Source: a virus. Taken from it: a DNA stretch of 43,058 bases. Positions 35,946 through 43,058 of this stretch are shown in pieces. The position numbers and the translations under genes are program-made. The number at the start of each line of letters is the position of its first letter. Positions within the stretch are counted from its first letter, which is position 1. The DNA lies in IMG/VR virus record IMGVR_UViG_3300036791_001570, positions 1 through 43,058 of that record, one strand, 5' to 3'. Under the pieces are notes generated by a model. It was not told the DNA's origin, searched no databases, and saw only the letters and a list, made by a program, of their open reading frames with translations.

Positions 35946-37274
35946 TTAACTGAAATAGCCCGTAGGAATTTGCGCGTTCTGGATGAATGCACCAGCACGT
36001 ACGTTACTATTGAATACATTAAAGGAAATTACAAAATAGAACACTGTCGAAGCGTTAATACCGCCGCTCGCGCCGATGGTTGGGAACACTGTTTGCCCGT
36101 TCACGTCGTACAAATCGGAAGCCTTGAGTTCGCCGAGCCCCCAATACTTCAGGCAAAGCGCCTCCGCGCGTCCCGGTAAAGCGTGAACTGACTTGACAAT
36201 GTCATAACCAACGAATGTCGAGGGAGTGAATTTCTTCAACATGTCTTGTGAGGAGTCGCCCTTGATTTCCTGCTGATTCGTTACGGCGACCTGAATGGCG
36301 AGGTTCTCAATCGCTGCCGCCTGATCCACGTTCATGTACCAGATCAGATCGGCGAGCGCGGGAGTTTCGTTGCCCAATGCCAAGGCAATCTTACTGACCA
36401 CCAAACGTCCTATCGGAATGGTAATCGCCGCACCGGCAAGGTTCACCGTGGGCGTGGAGAGTCGGCCCGGGAAATTTGAACGCGCTAAGCCGTTCAGCGT
36501 TCCCGCGTTGCCGTTCACCTGATAGCCGCGAATCCCCATGATGGAAGTATTCGCGCCACCCGAGGCTCCGTTCACCATCAGCAGGTCGTTGGCGGTTGTC
36601 CCAGCAGGCAGAGCTTGCGACGAAAAAATCGTGTTAACGACTCCATCGACGAAAGAGATTTGGAAACTGCCGCGCGAGACTCCTCCAACGCTTGGAAACA
36701 CCTGCACTACTTGGTTGTCGTAAAACTGATTGGCGTTGTTGACGATGATGTTGGAAAAGGATGCCCCAGCGGGTCCACTCGCGCTATTCGGAGTAGTTAC
36801 AGTCGCCAGCACTCCCGAGCCGTCGCCCTGAAGGTCCGCGTCTAAATTACTCTTAAATTGCTCTAACGTATGAGTAAACTCTGATGCCTTAACTTGCACT
36901 CTGCTCTTCTTGCCAGTCTCAGTAGACCAAAGTGCCTGAGCAGTAATCTCACACGCTTCGCTGAACGATATCGGCGTAAGGAATTGCGCGGCATAGAGAC
37001 TACCCGTGCCGCGTCCCATGTCGCCGCCATCGGCGCTGAACTGCTGGTGCGTACTGCCAGCCGCCACGCGCATAGGTATGCGCAACGACGGTCTGCCAGT
37101 GGGATCGAACGTACTACCGGAGCCCCCGCCTGTCGATGTACTCATCGGCAGGACTCGGCCCGCTTTTTTCAGCCGCGCGTAGAAGGTGTCTTCTGTCAAC
37201 ATCAAATCGGGAATTTCTTCCCTGACTGTTTCCAGTTCGACGGCCTGAACCGCAGCCTCGTTTAGAGCTGCCAT
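35946..37274 (-). CDS. Major capsid protein
   Basis: The protein has 442 aa and lies after the scaffold, the usual place for the coat gene. It shows a helical N-terminus (ETVREEIPDLMLTEDTFYAR), beta-rich segments (SGPAGASFSNIIVNNANQFY, TPTVNLAGAAITIPIGRLVV) and a C-terminal NASTVFYFVISFNVFNSNV stretch. It forms the icosahedral shell and may need the GroES encoded next to it. The start has only a weak ribosome site, despite an expected high expression level. The HK97 fold is expected for tailed phages, not seen directly. Confidence 0.85.
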   Translation of the reverse strand: MAALNEAAVQAVELETVREEIPDLMLTEDTFYARLKKAGRVLPMSTSTGGGSGSTFDPTGRPSLRIPMRVAAGSTHQQFSADGGDMGRGTGSLYAAQFLTPISFSEACEITAQALWSTETGKKSRVQVKASEFTHTLEQFKSNLDADLQGDGSGVLATVTTPNSASGPAGASFSNIIVNNANQFYDNQVVQVFPSVGGVSRGSFQISFVDGVVNTIFSSQALPAGTTANDLLMVNGASGGANTSIMGIRGYQVNGNAGTLNGLARSNFPGRLSTPTVNLAGAAITIPIGRLVVSKIALALGNETPALADLIWYMNVDQAAAIENLAIQVAVTNQQEIKGDSSQDMLKKFTPSTFVGYDIVKSVHALPGRAEALCLKYWGLGELKASDLYDVNGQTVFPTIGASGGINASTVFYFVISFNVFNSNVRAGAFIQNAQIPTGYFS

Positions 37275-37494
37275 TTGGCTGCTCGCTAGGTGGACTTACC
37301 GCGTGCGATTGCGCTGCCTGAATCAGCCAGCTTCGCCCCTGCTGTGTGTGGTTGCGTGGTAGTGGCACTCCGTAGAGTGCTTGCTGCATTGTCCTGCTCA
37401 GACTTGAGTTATCAGTTTTACGAGACTCAGACTCGATCAAGCTTCCTGAGAGAACAAAACTTTTGTACCGGAATGGGCCTCTTTTGGTACAAAT
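37275..37494 (-). promoter_or_regulatory. Leader region of the coat gene with two hairpins
   Basis: The region holds a wide inverted repeat (TTTGTACC at 37462-37469 with GGTACAAA at 37486-37493, 16-base centre) right after the scaffold stop. A 6-bp hairpin with a UACG tetraloop (37365-37380), an unusually stable class, also lies here. No independent gene was supported. A long leader before coat could hold a promoter, a processing site or a translation control. The GTAC element resembles that at 34018-34041. Confidence 0.5.
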
Positions 37495-38784
37495 TCACCA
37501 TTTGGCCTGTTTGCCGTTTTTAAGATAAGCCGTGCCATGCCGTCCAATCGAGGAGAGATACGTGGCCTTGTCGGTGCGCGTGAAATCGACTTCGGAAGTT
37601 CGCGGTCTGCCAGCAACGGTCGAGGAAGATCCCCGTTCCCCGCCGCTGCCAGCAGTGCGGCGCAATGTGGTCCCCCCACCGTTGCGGCCAGCAATATTGA
37701 AATCGCGCAGAACTTTTTTTACCACCAGCGGAAGTTTGGCTCGCGCTGCGGAGGTGATGAACTTCACCGCATGGTCAGGATCAGCCTGCGCCATCACGGC
37801 ATTGTATTTGGCCGTATAGCCGTCTGCCGTGTTCACTGCGTGGGCCAAGTCTTCGTTGATCTGCTTGCGCACGCGATTCGCCGTGCCCACGGTCAGCTTG
37901 CGACCGGCCAGCTCTTGGCGCAGCAAGCGGTTGGTGTAGCCCATCACTTCGTTGCTCACTTGCGAGCGCACGCCACCGTAAAACGTGCTGGTGCGTTCCT
38001 TCTGCACCTCGCTGCGTTCCTGCTGCAACTTTTCGCGGTCGGCTTTGAGGGGATCAGGCGCATGGGCCTGCGTCGCAAAGCTGCGCAGTTCGCGGAAGAA
38101 CTGCTTCAGCGCGCCTTGATGTTTGACGATGTCTTCAAAGCGCTCGCCCGCGATGGCCGTTTCCAGATCCGCGAGCGTGCCATACACACCGCAACGTTCC
38201 ATGGTGCGCACGATGGCAGGCGAAATCGCGCGGTCGTGCGCAGCCAGATCCATGGACTCCAGCTTGGCGATGGCCGGTCCAACGATCAGCTTGAAACCAT
38301 CGGGATATTGTTCTGCTATGGTCGAGACGAGGACGGGATCGCCGTCGCGGAAACCCTGATCCATCAGCCGCGAGGCTTCCACCTCCTCGGCCATCTCCGC
38401 AATAGCCTGCGGCCCGCCGTGCTGCTCTACTGTCTCAGCAGCAGCGCGCAGCGTCTGCAAGCCCCCATATCTATCGGTTTGTTGAGATTTGAATAAGGCG
38501 GCACTGAGTTGTCGTTCAAGTCTGGGGTTGGCTTTTCCGAATTCGGGATTTCCGGCAATGAATTCTCGGAGGGCTTTGCGGAGCTGGGTGGGAAGAGATC
38601 TTGCTGCTGCTCGGTCGTCTTCCCTCGGGCCTTGCTCTTCCGTTTCTTCTGCGCCTTCGGTTTCTTCCGCAGGGGTTTCAGCTGGTGATTCTTCTTCGAT
38701 TTCATCTGGGCCCGGTCCTTCTTCGGGTTCGCCACTTATACCACTGTCGTCTTCAAGCAGACCTAGATCCTCTGCATCACCCAT
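37495..38784 (-). CDS. Capsid scaffold protein, 429 aa
   Basis: The N-terminal 60 residues are very acidic (GEPEEGPGPDEIEEESPAET) and the middle is helical with a coiled-coil segment (ADREKLQQERSEVQKERTST). The C-terminus is basic, as in scaffold proteins that contact coat. The place between portal and coat is classical. AGGAGG precedes ATG 38782-38784. It would guide procapsid assembly and then leave or be cut. No protease is encoded nearby. Confidence 0.82.
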   Translation of the reverse strand: MGDAEDLGLLEDDSGISGEPEEGPGPDEIEEESPAETPAEETEGAEETEEQGPREDDRAAARSLPTQLRKALREFIAGNPEFGKANPRLERQLSAALFKSQQTDRYGGLQTLRAAAETVEQHGGPQAIAEMAEEVEASRLMDQGFRDGDPVLVSTIAEQYPDGFKLIVGPAIAKLESMDLAAHDRAISPAIVRTMERCGVYGTLADLETAIAGERFEDIVKHQGALKQFFRELRSFATQAHAPDPLKADREKLQQERSEVQKERTSTFYGGVRSQVSNEVMGYTNRLLRQELAGRKLTVGTANRVRKQINEDLAHAVNTADGYTAKYNAVMAQADPDHAVKFITSAARAKLPLVVKKVLRDFNIAGRNGGGTTLRRTAGSGGERGSSSTVAGRPRTSEVDFTRTDKATYLSSIGRHGTAYLKNGKQAKW

Positions 38785-38802
38785 GACTGCCTCCTGATTG
38801 TT

Positions 38803-41328
38803 TTATTGCTGCGGCGGCGCAGGCGCACTGGACGTTGGTGCGCCCATGGCCCCGGGAACCTGCGGTTTGCCCATCGGCCCTGCCGCCGCTACCTGATCTT
38901 TCAAATTTTCTTGTGCCAGCACGGCAGGATTCAGTTTGATTCCGTCCTGCGCGGCCAACTGCAGCTGGCCATCCGGCGGCAAATCCTTGAAGTTAATGCT
39001 CGCGCTCACCGGCTTCTGCTGCGGGGGCTGCTGTGCCTGCTGCTGCGCCAGCAAACGCTGCATGGCGCGCTGGTGTTCGTCGTAGTGCAGACGAACGTTG
39101 GCCCAGCCATTCGGATTCGTCGCGCGTGCCTTGATGCCCTCGGGCGTGTTCGCAAAGGTTTTAATCTCGCCCATCTCGTGCGCGTGGTCGTCCATCACTT
39201 CATCGACCGGCACACTCGATACCATCGGAGGAATCTGCGCCACGGCAGCTTTCATCTTCATCTGCTGCTGCATCACGGTCTGCTGATCGACGCCCGGGGG
39301 CGGCGCAAGTTGATTCAAGGCCTGCTGCGCCTGCTGCAGCGCGGGATTCGGCACCGGCTGACCCTGTAGCAGCACCATGGTTTCAGCAGCCTGCTTGATC
39401 GCGGCTTCGGCAGCGGGCACCACCAATTCCGGCAACCCGGTTTTGTCTTTGGCGATTGCGAGGTTGCGCGGCACCGCGAGTATCTGCTGCAGGATGGGAT
39501 TGGTTGCCGCACTAGCCATCATCCCGGTCCACACCGCCCGCTGCGCCACCCAAGACTCAGGAAAATTTTCATCGGTGTCTGGGTAGCACCGGATGTTGCC
39601 TTTCAAATCTTCGGGATCGATGTGGATGTGTTCTTTCTTGCCGCCTGCGCCTCGCACCTCTCCAGACATCACCGAATTGCGAAACTTCGCCGCCGCCGCG
39701 ACGCCTTGGCGAATCATCTTCGCGTATCCGGCCTTGATGTTGCGCCACGTCAAGCCGATGCGCCCCAGCGCCTGATCCCGCTGCGAGGCAATGCCCTGCG
39801 CGGTGTCGTTGGCTCCGGTGTTGCCGCCAAACAGCGCAGGAAACGCGCCGCAGAGGAACTGCGAGAATTCGCCAAACAAATTGGTGATGTACACCAGCAG
39901 GCCTTCGGCGAGCTGGATCTGCGGTTCGACAAACATGTTTTCCGCAAGCGCCTTATCCGGCTTGCGTTTCATCTTGAGATACATCCCCGGTTTGATTTCG
40001 ATCTGCGCCAGCGCTTCCACGTCCACGGCTTCGTTATCGACCCACTTGATGGGAATCAAGTGCATGTAAGCATCATGCATGTAGTTCATGCAGTCGTTCA
40101 ATTTTTCCTGCAGTGGAATGACCGGCGAACCCAGCGCCGGACGATGCGCGCCGTCTCCCGGCCTCGCATGAAACAAAGTCCAGTGATCATCCATCGAACT
40201 GCGTCGCGCTTCGCACACGGTCTTGCCCACCATGGCCACCATCGCGCCTTTGGGAAAGGTGTCGTAGAGCCAGTTCCTCTTTTCTTCGTTTTCGATTTCG
40301 CGGTAGAACGCGGGCCGCAACCACGTCAACTGTTCCGTGCCGTTATACGTCATCGCATCTTGCGTCATGTTCGATGGACGCATGCCGGTCATAATCGCGG
40401 TGCGCGCCAGCCGCGCGAATTCCATGTTCGCCGTGGGCGTCTGAAACGGTTTCAACTCCTCGGCCTTGTCGGGATATTTTGTTTTGAGGCGCGTGATGTC
40501 GAACTCGCGCGACAGGGTCAGGTAATCGCAGTCGTTCAGATCCTTCGACTGGATCGGGATTTTGGTTTCGAGCGCACCAAACATCTCGATCACTTCCTGC
40601 CCGCGCGGATCGCCACGGTCGAATTTTTCTTCTTCGTCTTCGCCTTTCCCGGCCAGTTCCGGCAGATATGCCAGTTCGTCCGCAACGTCCGATTTCGTTT
40701 CGTAGCCGAATTGCTGGCCGTCCAGTACAAAGTGCGTGTAGCCCAGCGCACGGCCATCGGTCCACAAGAACCGCGCCAGATCCTCCTGCAACACCACCAT
40801 GTTGTTGGCGCGCTCGATCAAACGGCGCGCGCCGTCAGCATTTTCTGCGGCATTCTGGTCCGCAGGGTTGGCCGGATCATCCGGCTCAAACCGCACGCTG
40901 GGTGTACCCGCTGTTAACGCAGCAGTAATGGTGTCAGAAAATGCAAGATATATATTGGTTTCCTGATTGTGGTCGTCGTAGCTCTGACCGCCCACAAGGA
41001 TCAGCTGTGGCAAAACCCATGCGCCGTTTTTTCCCGGCAGCAAATACTGGTTGCCGCGATAGAAGTACCGCGCCTTCCAAGCGTCGCGGATCTCCAGCCG
41101 GTAACTCGTCAGGTCACGCTGGCAGGCTTTGTTGCACAGATCCGAGAGAATGCCTTCTTTTTCCTCCTCCGACATCCCACTCTCGTCGTCTTCGGAGAGG
41201 TCGACCTGATCATCCTCGGCGACCGCATCGACCGCGCACAACTCCCCGGGCTTAAATTCTTCTTGCTCCTCTTCGCTGGTCTCTTCTTGTTCGTGCGCTG
41301 GATTGCGCTCTTCTACGTCTTCAGCCAT
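38803..41328 (-). CDS. Portal protein, 841 aa
   Basis: The protein is large like podovirus (P22-type) portals. It has an acidic N-terminus, then a core with ETNIYLAFSDTITAALTAGTP, PSNMTQDAMTYNGTEQ, an ARPGDGAHRPALGSPVIPLQ segment and a long helical region rich in Gln (LQQAQQALNQL). It forms the dodecameric DNA gate and docks TerL. Its start lies 16 bases inside the preceding 53-aa gene. The Gln/Pro-rich C-terminus may face the capsid interior. The family assignment is by pattern and position. Confidence 0.9.
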   Translation of the reverse strand: MAEDVEERNPAHEQEETSEEEQEEFKPGELCAVDAVAEDDQVDLSEDDESGMSEEEKEGILSDLCNKACQRDLTSYRLEIRDAWKARYFYRGNQYLLPGKNGAWVLPQLILVGGQSYDDHNQETNIYLAFSDTITAALTAGTPSVRFEPDDPANPADQNAAENADGARRLIERANNMVVLQEDLARFLWTDGRALGYTHFVLDGQQFGYETKSDVADELAYLPELAGKGEDEEEKFDRGDPRGQEVIEMFGALETKIPIQSKDLNDCDYLTLSREFDITRLKTKYPDKAEELKPFQTPTANMEFARLARTAIMTGMRPSNMTQDAMTYNGTEQLTWLRPAFYREIENEEKRNWLYDTFPKGAMVAMVGKTVCEARRSSMDDHWTLFHARPGDGAHRPALGSPVIPLQEKLNDCMNYMHDAYMHLIPIKWVDNEAVDVEALAQIEIKPGMYLKMKRKPDKALAENMFVEPQIQLAEGLLVYITNLFGEFSQFLCGAFPALFGGNTGANDTAQGIASQRDQALGRIGLTWRNIKAGYAKMIRQGVAAAAKFRNSVMSGEVRGAGGKKEHIHIDPEDLKGNIRCYPDTDENFPESWVAQRAVWTGMMASAATNPILQQILAVPRNLAIAKDKTGLPELVVPAAEAAIKQAAETMVLLQGQPVPNPALQQAQQALNQLAPPPGVDQQTVMQQQMKMKAAVAQIPPMVSSVPVDEVMDDHAHEMGEIKTFANTPEGIKARATNPNGWANVRLHYDEHQRAMQRLLAQQQAQQPPQQKPVSASINFKDLPPDGQLQLAAQDGIKLNPAVLAQENLKDQVAAAGPMGKPQVPGAMGAPTSSAPAPPQQ

Positions 41329-41474
41329 TTTTCTTTAATTTGCCACGTCGCTTCTTTCAATAAATCTTCCAGCGTGTCGCCGTGACCGGTGGCGAGGCCC
41401 ATTCGAATCATCCAGCGAGCTACTATTTCGCGATCCTTCGCTTCCTGCTCGCGCACTGCGTCTACGTCAGCCAT
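41313..41474 (-). CDS. 53-aa helical protein before portal
   Basis: The frame runs from ATG 41472-41474 to TAG 41313-41315 and overlaps the portal start by 16 bases. The sequence is helical and charged (EQEAKDREIVARWMIRMG, LEDLLKEATWQIKEKWL). GGAAAA lies upstream and the previous TAA abuts the ATG. Its composition and tight packing support a real gene. The role is unknown. Confidence 0.65.
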   Translation of the reverse strand: MADVDAVREQEAKDREIVARWMIRMGLATGHGDTLEDLLKEATWQIKEKWLKT

Positions 41475-41681
41475 TTATTTTCCGCGCGCCGCCGCGTAAC
41501 GCAGCGCCATGTTGGAACGTTGCTTGGTCAGTGTGGAAACACCTTCGGGATGGGCCTTGACGTGATGCGCGTAAGCCGTCGCCGTCGAGAAGCCTGCGCG
41601 ATGTGCCGCGCGCGTTAGACTGCCTTTGGTGCCCGCTTTCTTTTCGCGTCTGCCTTCCGCAGCCATCCAGCCTTTAGCCAT
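41475..41681 (-). CDS. Basic small protein, 68 aa
   Basis: It starts MAKGWMAAEGRREKKAG and has a helical part (GSLTRAAHRAGFSTATAYAHH), ending STLTKQRSNMALRYAAARGK. This resembles small basic proteins next to portal genes in other phages, of unknown role. It overlaps the 122-aa gene by 8 bases. DNA or procapsid binding is possible by charge. Confidence 0.72.
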   Translation of the reverse strand: MAKGWMAAEGRREKKAGTKGSLTRAAHRAGFSTATAYAHHVKAHPEGVSTLTKQRSNMALRYAAARGK

Positions 41682-42042
41682 GTTTCTTCTCCCGGTAGCG
41701 GCCCGCTACGCTTTTGGGCATGACTTGTTCGCCTTTGTGCAGCCGGTACAGCCCGCTCACGCGCACCGCCCCTCCGCGCTTCATGCTGGGAGCAGGCAAT
41801 CCTTTTTCGACGGGATAAGTTCCCGGCGGAAGTTTCGGTGCAAGTTCGACCTCACGCGGCGGCGTCCTTTGTTTTTCGAGCGCAGGTGGACGATCAAACA
41901 AGCCCAGCCTTACGGTTGGAACCCGCACATCTTCCACATCAGGACTCGCGTAGTCCTTAGGGATATTGCGGAATCCCTCGGGCCTCCAAGTTTCCAGATC
42001 GGGAGCAACGTCTTTCTTTTTCTTGTCGTCGCCGTTACTCAC
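41674..42042 (-). CDS. Hypothetical protein, 122 aa
   Basis: The first half is charged and Pro-rich (KKKKDVAPDLETWRPEGF, PPALEKQRTPPREVE). The C-terminus holds a SGLYRLHKGEQVMPKS motif, seen in small phage proteins of unknown role, then a basic end (YREKKHG). It overlaps the genes on both sides by 8 bases. No enzymatic motif is seen. It is probably expressed with the portal block. Confidence 0.72.
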   Translation of the reverse strand: MSNGDDKKKKDVAPDLETWRPEGFRNIPKDYASPDVEDVRVPTVRLGLFDRPPALEKQRTPPREVELAPKLPPGTYPVEKGLPAPSMKRGGAVRVSGLYRLHKGEQVMPKSVAGRYREKKHG

Positions 42043-42220
42043 GTTTGGCCTCGCGGTAGCGATGCGCCGCCGACTTCGGCTTGGGAATGTCGTGGCCTTC
42101 CTTGCGCGCCATGGAAATTTGAATGGCTATAGCTTGCGATTTCTTTTTGACGATGGGCCCGCCCGGGCCGCTATGCAACTTGTGCTCGCGGTATAACCGC
42201 TGAACTTCCGATGCTGGCAT
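42035..42220 (-). CDS. DUF6496-like basic protein, 61 aa
   Basis: The core HKLHSGPGGPIVKKKSQAIA followed by IQISMARKEG matches the pattern of DUF6496-type phage proteins, with the LHSG turn and a QAIAI helix. It is strongly basic. It overlaps the 122-aa gene by 8 bases. The function is unknown; the charge suggests DNA or capsid contact. Confidence 0.72.
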   Translation of the reverse strand: MPASEVQRLYREHKLHSGPGGPIVKKKSQAIAIQISMARKEGHDIPKPKSAAHRYREAKRE

Positions 42221-42229
42221 GGGATTTTT

Positions 42230-42439
42230 CTAACGGCGCGGGTAATCCAGTGGTGGCACGTTGGCACCTACGAAATGCCACAAAGCAAAAAGCAAAATGA
42301 TAAACAGAATGATCCCCAAGATCAGTGCCAGTTCGCGCGGGATGGCCACGCCTGCAAGTCCCAGAAGCCACTTACCGGCAATGATGACAATCGCAAACAC
42401 CGCAATGGTGATCAAAAACCAAAACAGAAAAGCGATCAT
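42230..42439 (-). CDS. Two-span membrane protein, 69 aa
   Basis: There are two hydrophobic spans, about residues 2-22 (IAFLFWFLITIAVFAIVII) and 36-57 (LALILGIILFIILLFALW), with Lys between them and a short polar C-terminus (PLDYPRR). This is holin-like in size and topology, but no lysis gene lies beside it. GGAGGA precedes ATG 42437-42439. It is a second candidate holin or an envelope protein. Confidence 0.72.
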   Translation of the reverse strand: MIAFLFWFLITIAVFAIVIIAGKWLLGLAGVAIPRELALILGIILFIILLFALWHFVGANVPPLDYPRR

Positions 42440-42447
42440 CGCTCCTC

Positions 42448-42732
42448 CTATCTCATGTCATGCGGCCCGCCACCGGGGGCAGCTTTCAGATTCACCACGC
42501 GACCGAGCAGCCGCAATTGCCCGTCCATGAACCAGATTTCGGTGATGGGCACCGCGACATCCGCGACCGACTTCCACGGGTACTCTTTGGTGATCAGCAG
42601 TGGAGCTATCTGCGCGTACATGCTGGGACTCATGTGTACGATGGTCGACGAGGGAAAGCGCTGGAAGCCTTTGCGCAGAATGTCTGCAGTGACGGGTTGT
42701 CCGTCGGCATTGAAATTTTCACCGGTGCTCAT
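42448..42732 (-). CDS. Hypothetical protein, 94 aa
   Basis: The sequence is alpha/beta (TADILRKGFQRFPSSTIVHM, PWKSVADVAVPITEIWFMDG) with a C-terminal RLLGRVVNLKAAPGGG. No motif was recognised. The start overlaps the TGA of the Gly-rich 54-aa gene (ATGA). It is part of the coupled block upstream of portal. Confidence 0.7.
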   Translation of the reverse strand: MSTGENFNADGQPVTADILRKGFQRFPSSTIVHMSPSMYAQIAPLLITKEYPWKSVADVAVPITEIWFMDGQLRLLGRVVNLKAAPGGGPHDMR

Positions 42733-42893
42733 CGCATGTGAAACCCGTGCGCCATTTGCGAGCCGCTGCTGCCACCTGAACCGTGCCCGCCGCCCCCACC
42801 TTTCGGCGCAAGCTTAACGGTGGGCGTATTCGTTGCAGCAGCCTTGCTGCTCGACGTAGCCTTGGACTTTGTGACAGGGACTGGATGGCTCAT
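42729..42893 (-). CDS. Overlapping Gly/Ser-rich small protein, 54 aa
   Basis: The frame runs from ATG 42891-42893 to TGA 42729-42731. It starts within the 3' end of the HiPIP-like gene in another frame (about 80 bases of overlap) and ends as ATGA with the 94-aa gene. GAGGAA lies 6 bases before its ATG. The peptide has a Ser/Thr/Lys/Ala-rich first half and a Gly/Ser-rich end (PKGGGGGHGSGGSSGS). The ribosome site and coupling are the main support. The function is unknown. Confidence 0.6.
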   Translation of the reverse strand: MSHPVPVTKSKATSSSKAAATNTPTVKLAPKGGGGGHGSGGSSGSQMAHGFHMR

Positions 42894-43058
42894 TGGGATT
42901 CCTCATGTATTCACAACTCATGCAGTGCGAGTCGCCTTCATCCGTATAACCCGCTTCTTCCTGCGACACTTGTTTGATCTTCCAGCGAAACGAATCCACG
43001 TCGTGATGCGGCATACCGTTCACGTACAGCCCGCAAACGCCACCGGCCAAGATCCTGC
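42814..43058 (-). CDS. HiPIP-like protein, right partial copy
   Basis: This holds the C-terminal part of the 123-aa gene, including C51 and the second four-Cys module, up to TAA 42814-42816. The N-terminus lies beyond the right edge and is seen at 1-363. One synonymous base (42931) differs between copies. Confidence 0.85.
   Translation of the reverse strand, partial: RILAGGVCGLYVNGMPHHDVDSFRWKIKQVSQEEAGYTDEGDSHCMSCEYMRNPNEPSSPCHKVQGYVEQQGCCNEYAHR
42823..43058. repeat. Terminal direct repeat, right copy
   Basis: This is the second copy of the 236-base end repeat. It holds the 3' two thirds of the HiPIP-like gene and the 5' part of an overlapping 54-codon gene. Its true length in virions cannot be told from one contig: it may be an assembly overlap of a circular map or a real terminal redundancy. 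Confidence 0.97.

Noticed and set aside
37114-37440. Frame covering the coat leader and coat start
   Set aside because: It overlaps the coat gene by about 160 bases in another frame, begins with TTG and has no ribosome site.
38427-38735. Lys-rich frame inside the scaffold gene
   Set aside because: It is the frame-shifted reading of a Glu-rich coding stretch. No ribosome site was seen.
39622-40917. Long rightward frame of 431 codons opposite the portal gene
   Set aside because: It is antisense to a well supported portal gene, has Arg/His-rich shadow composition and no ribosome site. GC-rich third positions create it.

Overview
The window is a complete tailed-phage genome read slightly more than once around a circle. 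The first 236 bases recur as the last 236 (42823-43058) with one synonymous difference, so the unit length is about 42,822 bp. A reading frame cut by the left edge (1-363) finishes in frame at 42814-42822, which supports circularity or terminal redundancy. The gene set (TerL with nuclease domain, portal, acidic scaffold, coat protein, adaptor, very large tail and internal virion proteins, no tail-tube or tape-measure gene) points to a podovirus-like virion. No integrase, partition gene, DNA polymerase, RNA polymerase, endolysin, tRNA or CRISPR array was recognised. Exported fibronectin-III proteins and a PEP-CTERM-like protein suggest a Gram-negative host with an exosortase sorting system, for example Acidobacteriota. 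The host assignment is inference.

Layout. A divergent control region at 14901-15032 separates two transcription directions. Rightward, 15033-18409 is a compact run of twelve small genes, most encoding Cys/His-rich zinc-binding-type proteins, and it ends at a bidirectional terminator (18415-18466). Leftward, nearly everything else is one long array. From 14900 down it holds a small DNA-binding protein, RecT, a RecB-like exonuclease, a coiled-coil recombination partner, a DUF1376 initiator-like protein with an internal iteron-like repeat, a helicase-loader-like protein, a PEP-CTERM protein, three exported FN3 proteins around a RusA-like resolvase, a PD-(D/E)XK protein, small structural proteins, TerS-like protein and TerL. 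Across the circular junction follow tail-completion-like small proteins, a two-module HiPIP-like protein, membrane and basic small proteins, portal, scaffold, major capsid protein, a GroES homologue, connector/adaptor genes, tail fibre, a 1795-residue tail protein and three internal (ejection) proteins. The array ends with a small membrane protein against the shared terminator.

Coupling is very tight. Many neighbours overlap by ATGA or TGATG, and reading those junctions reveals several genes of 32-57 codons. Two isolated rightward genes (8798-9061 and 19089-19250) interrupt the leftward array.

The most unusual elements are: a predicted 83-nt three-way-junction RNA in the connector region (33921-34003) followed by two 23-nt hairpin-forming repeats; the phage-borne PEP-CTERM protein and FN3 trio; a two-domain HiPIP-like cysteine protein with a gene overlapping it; a phage GroES; and an 11-bp iteron array with an inverted repeat inside the initiator gene.
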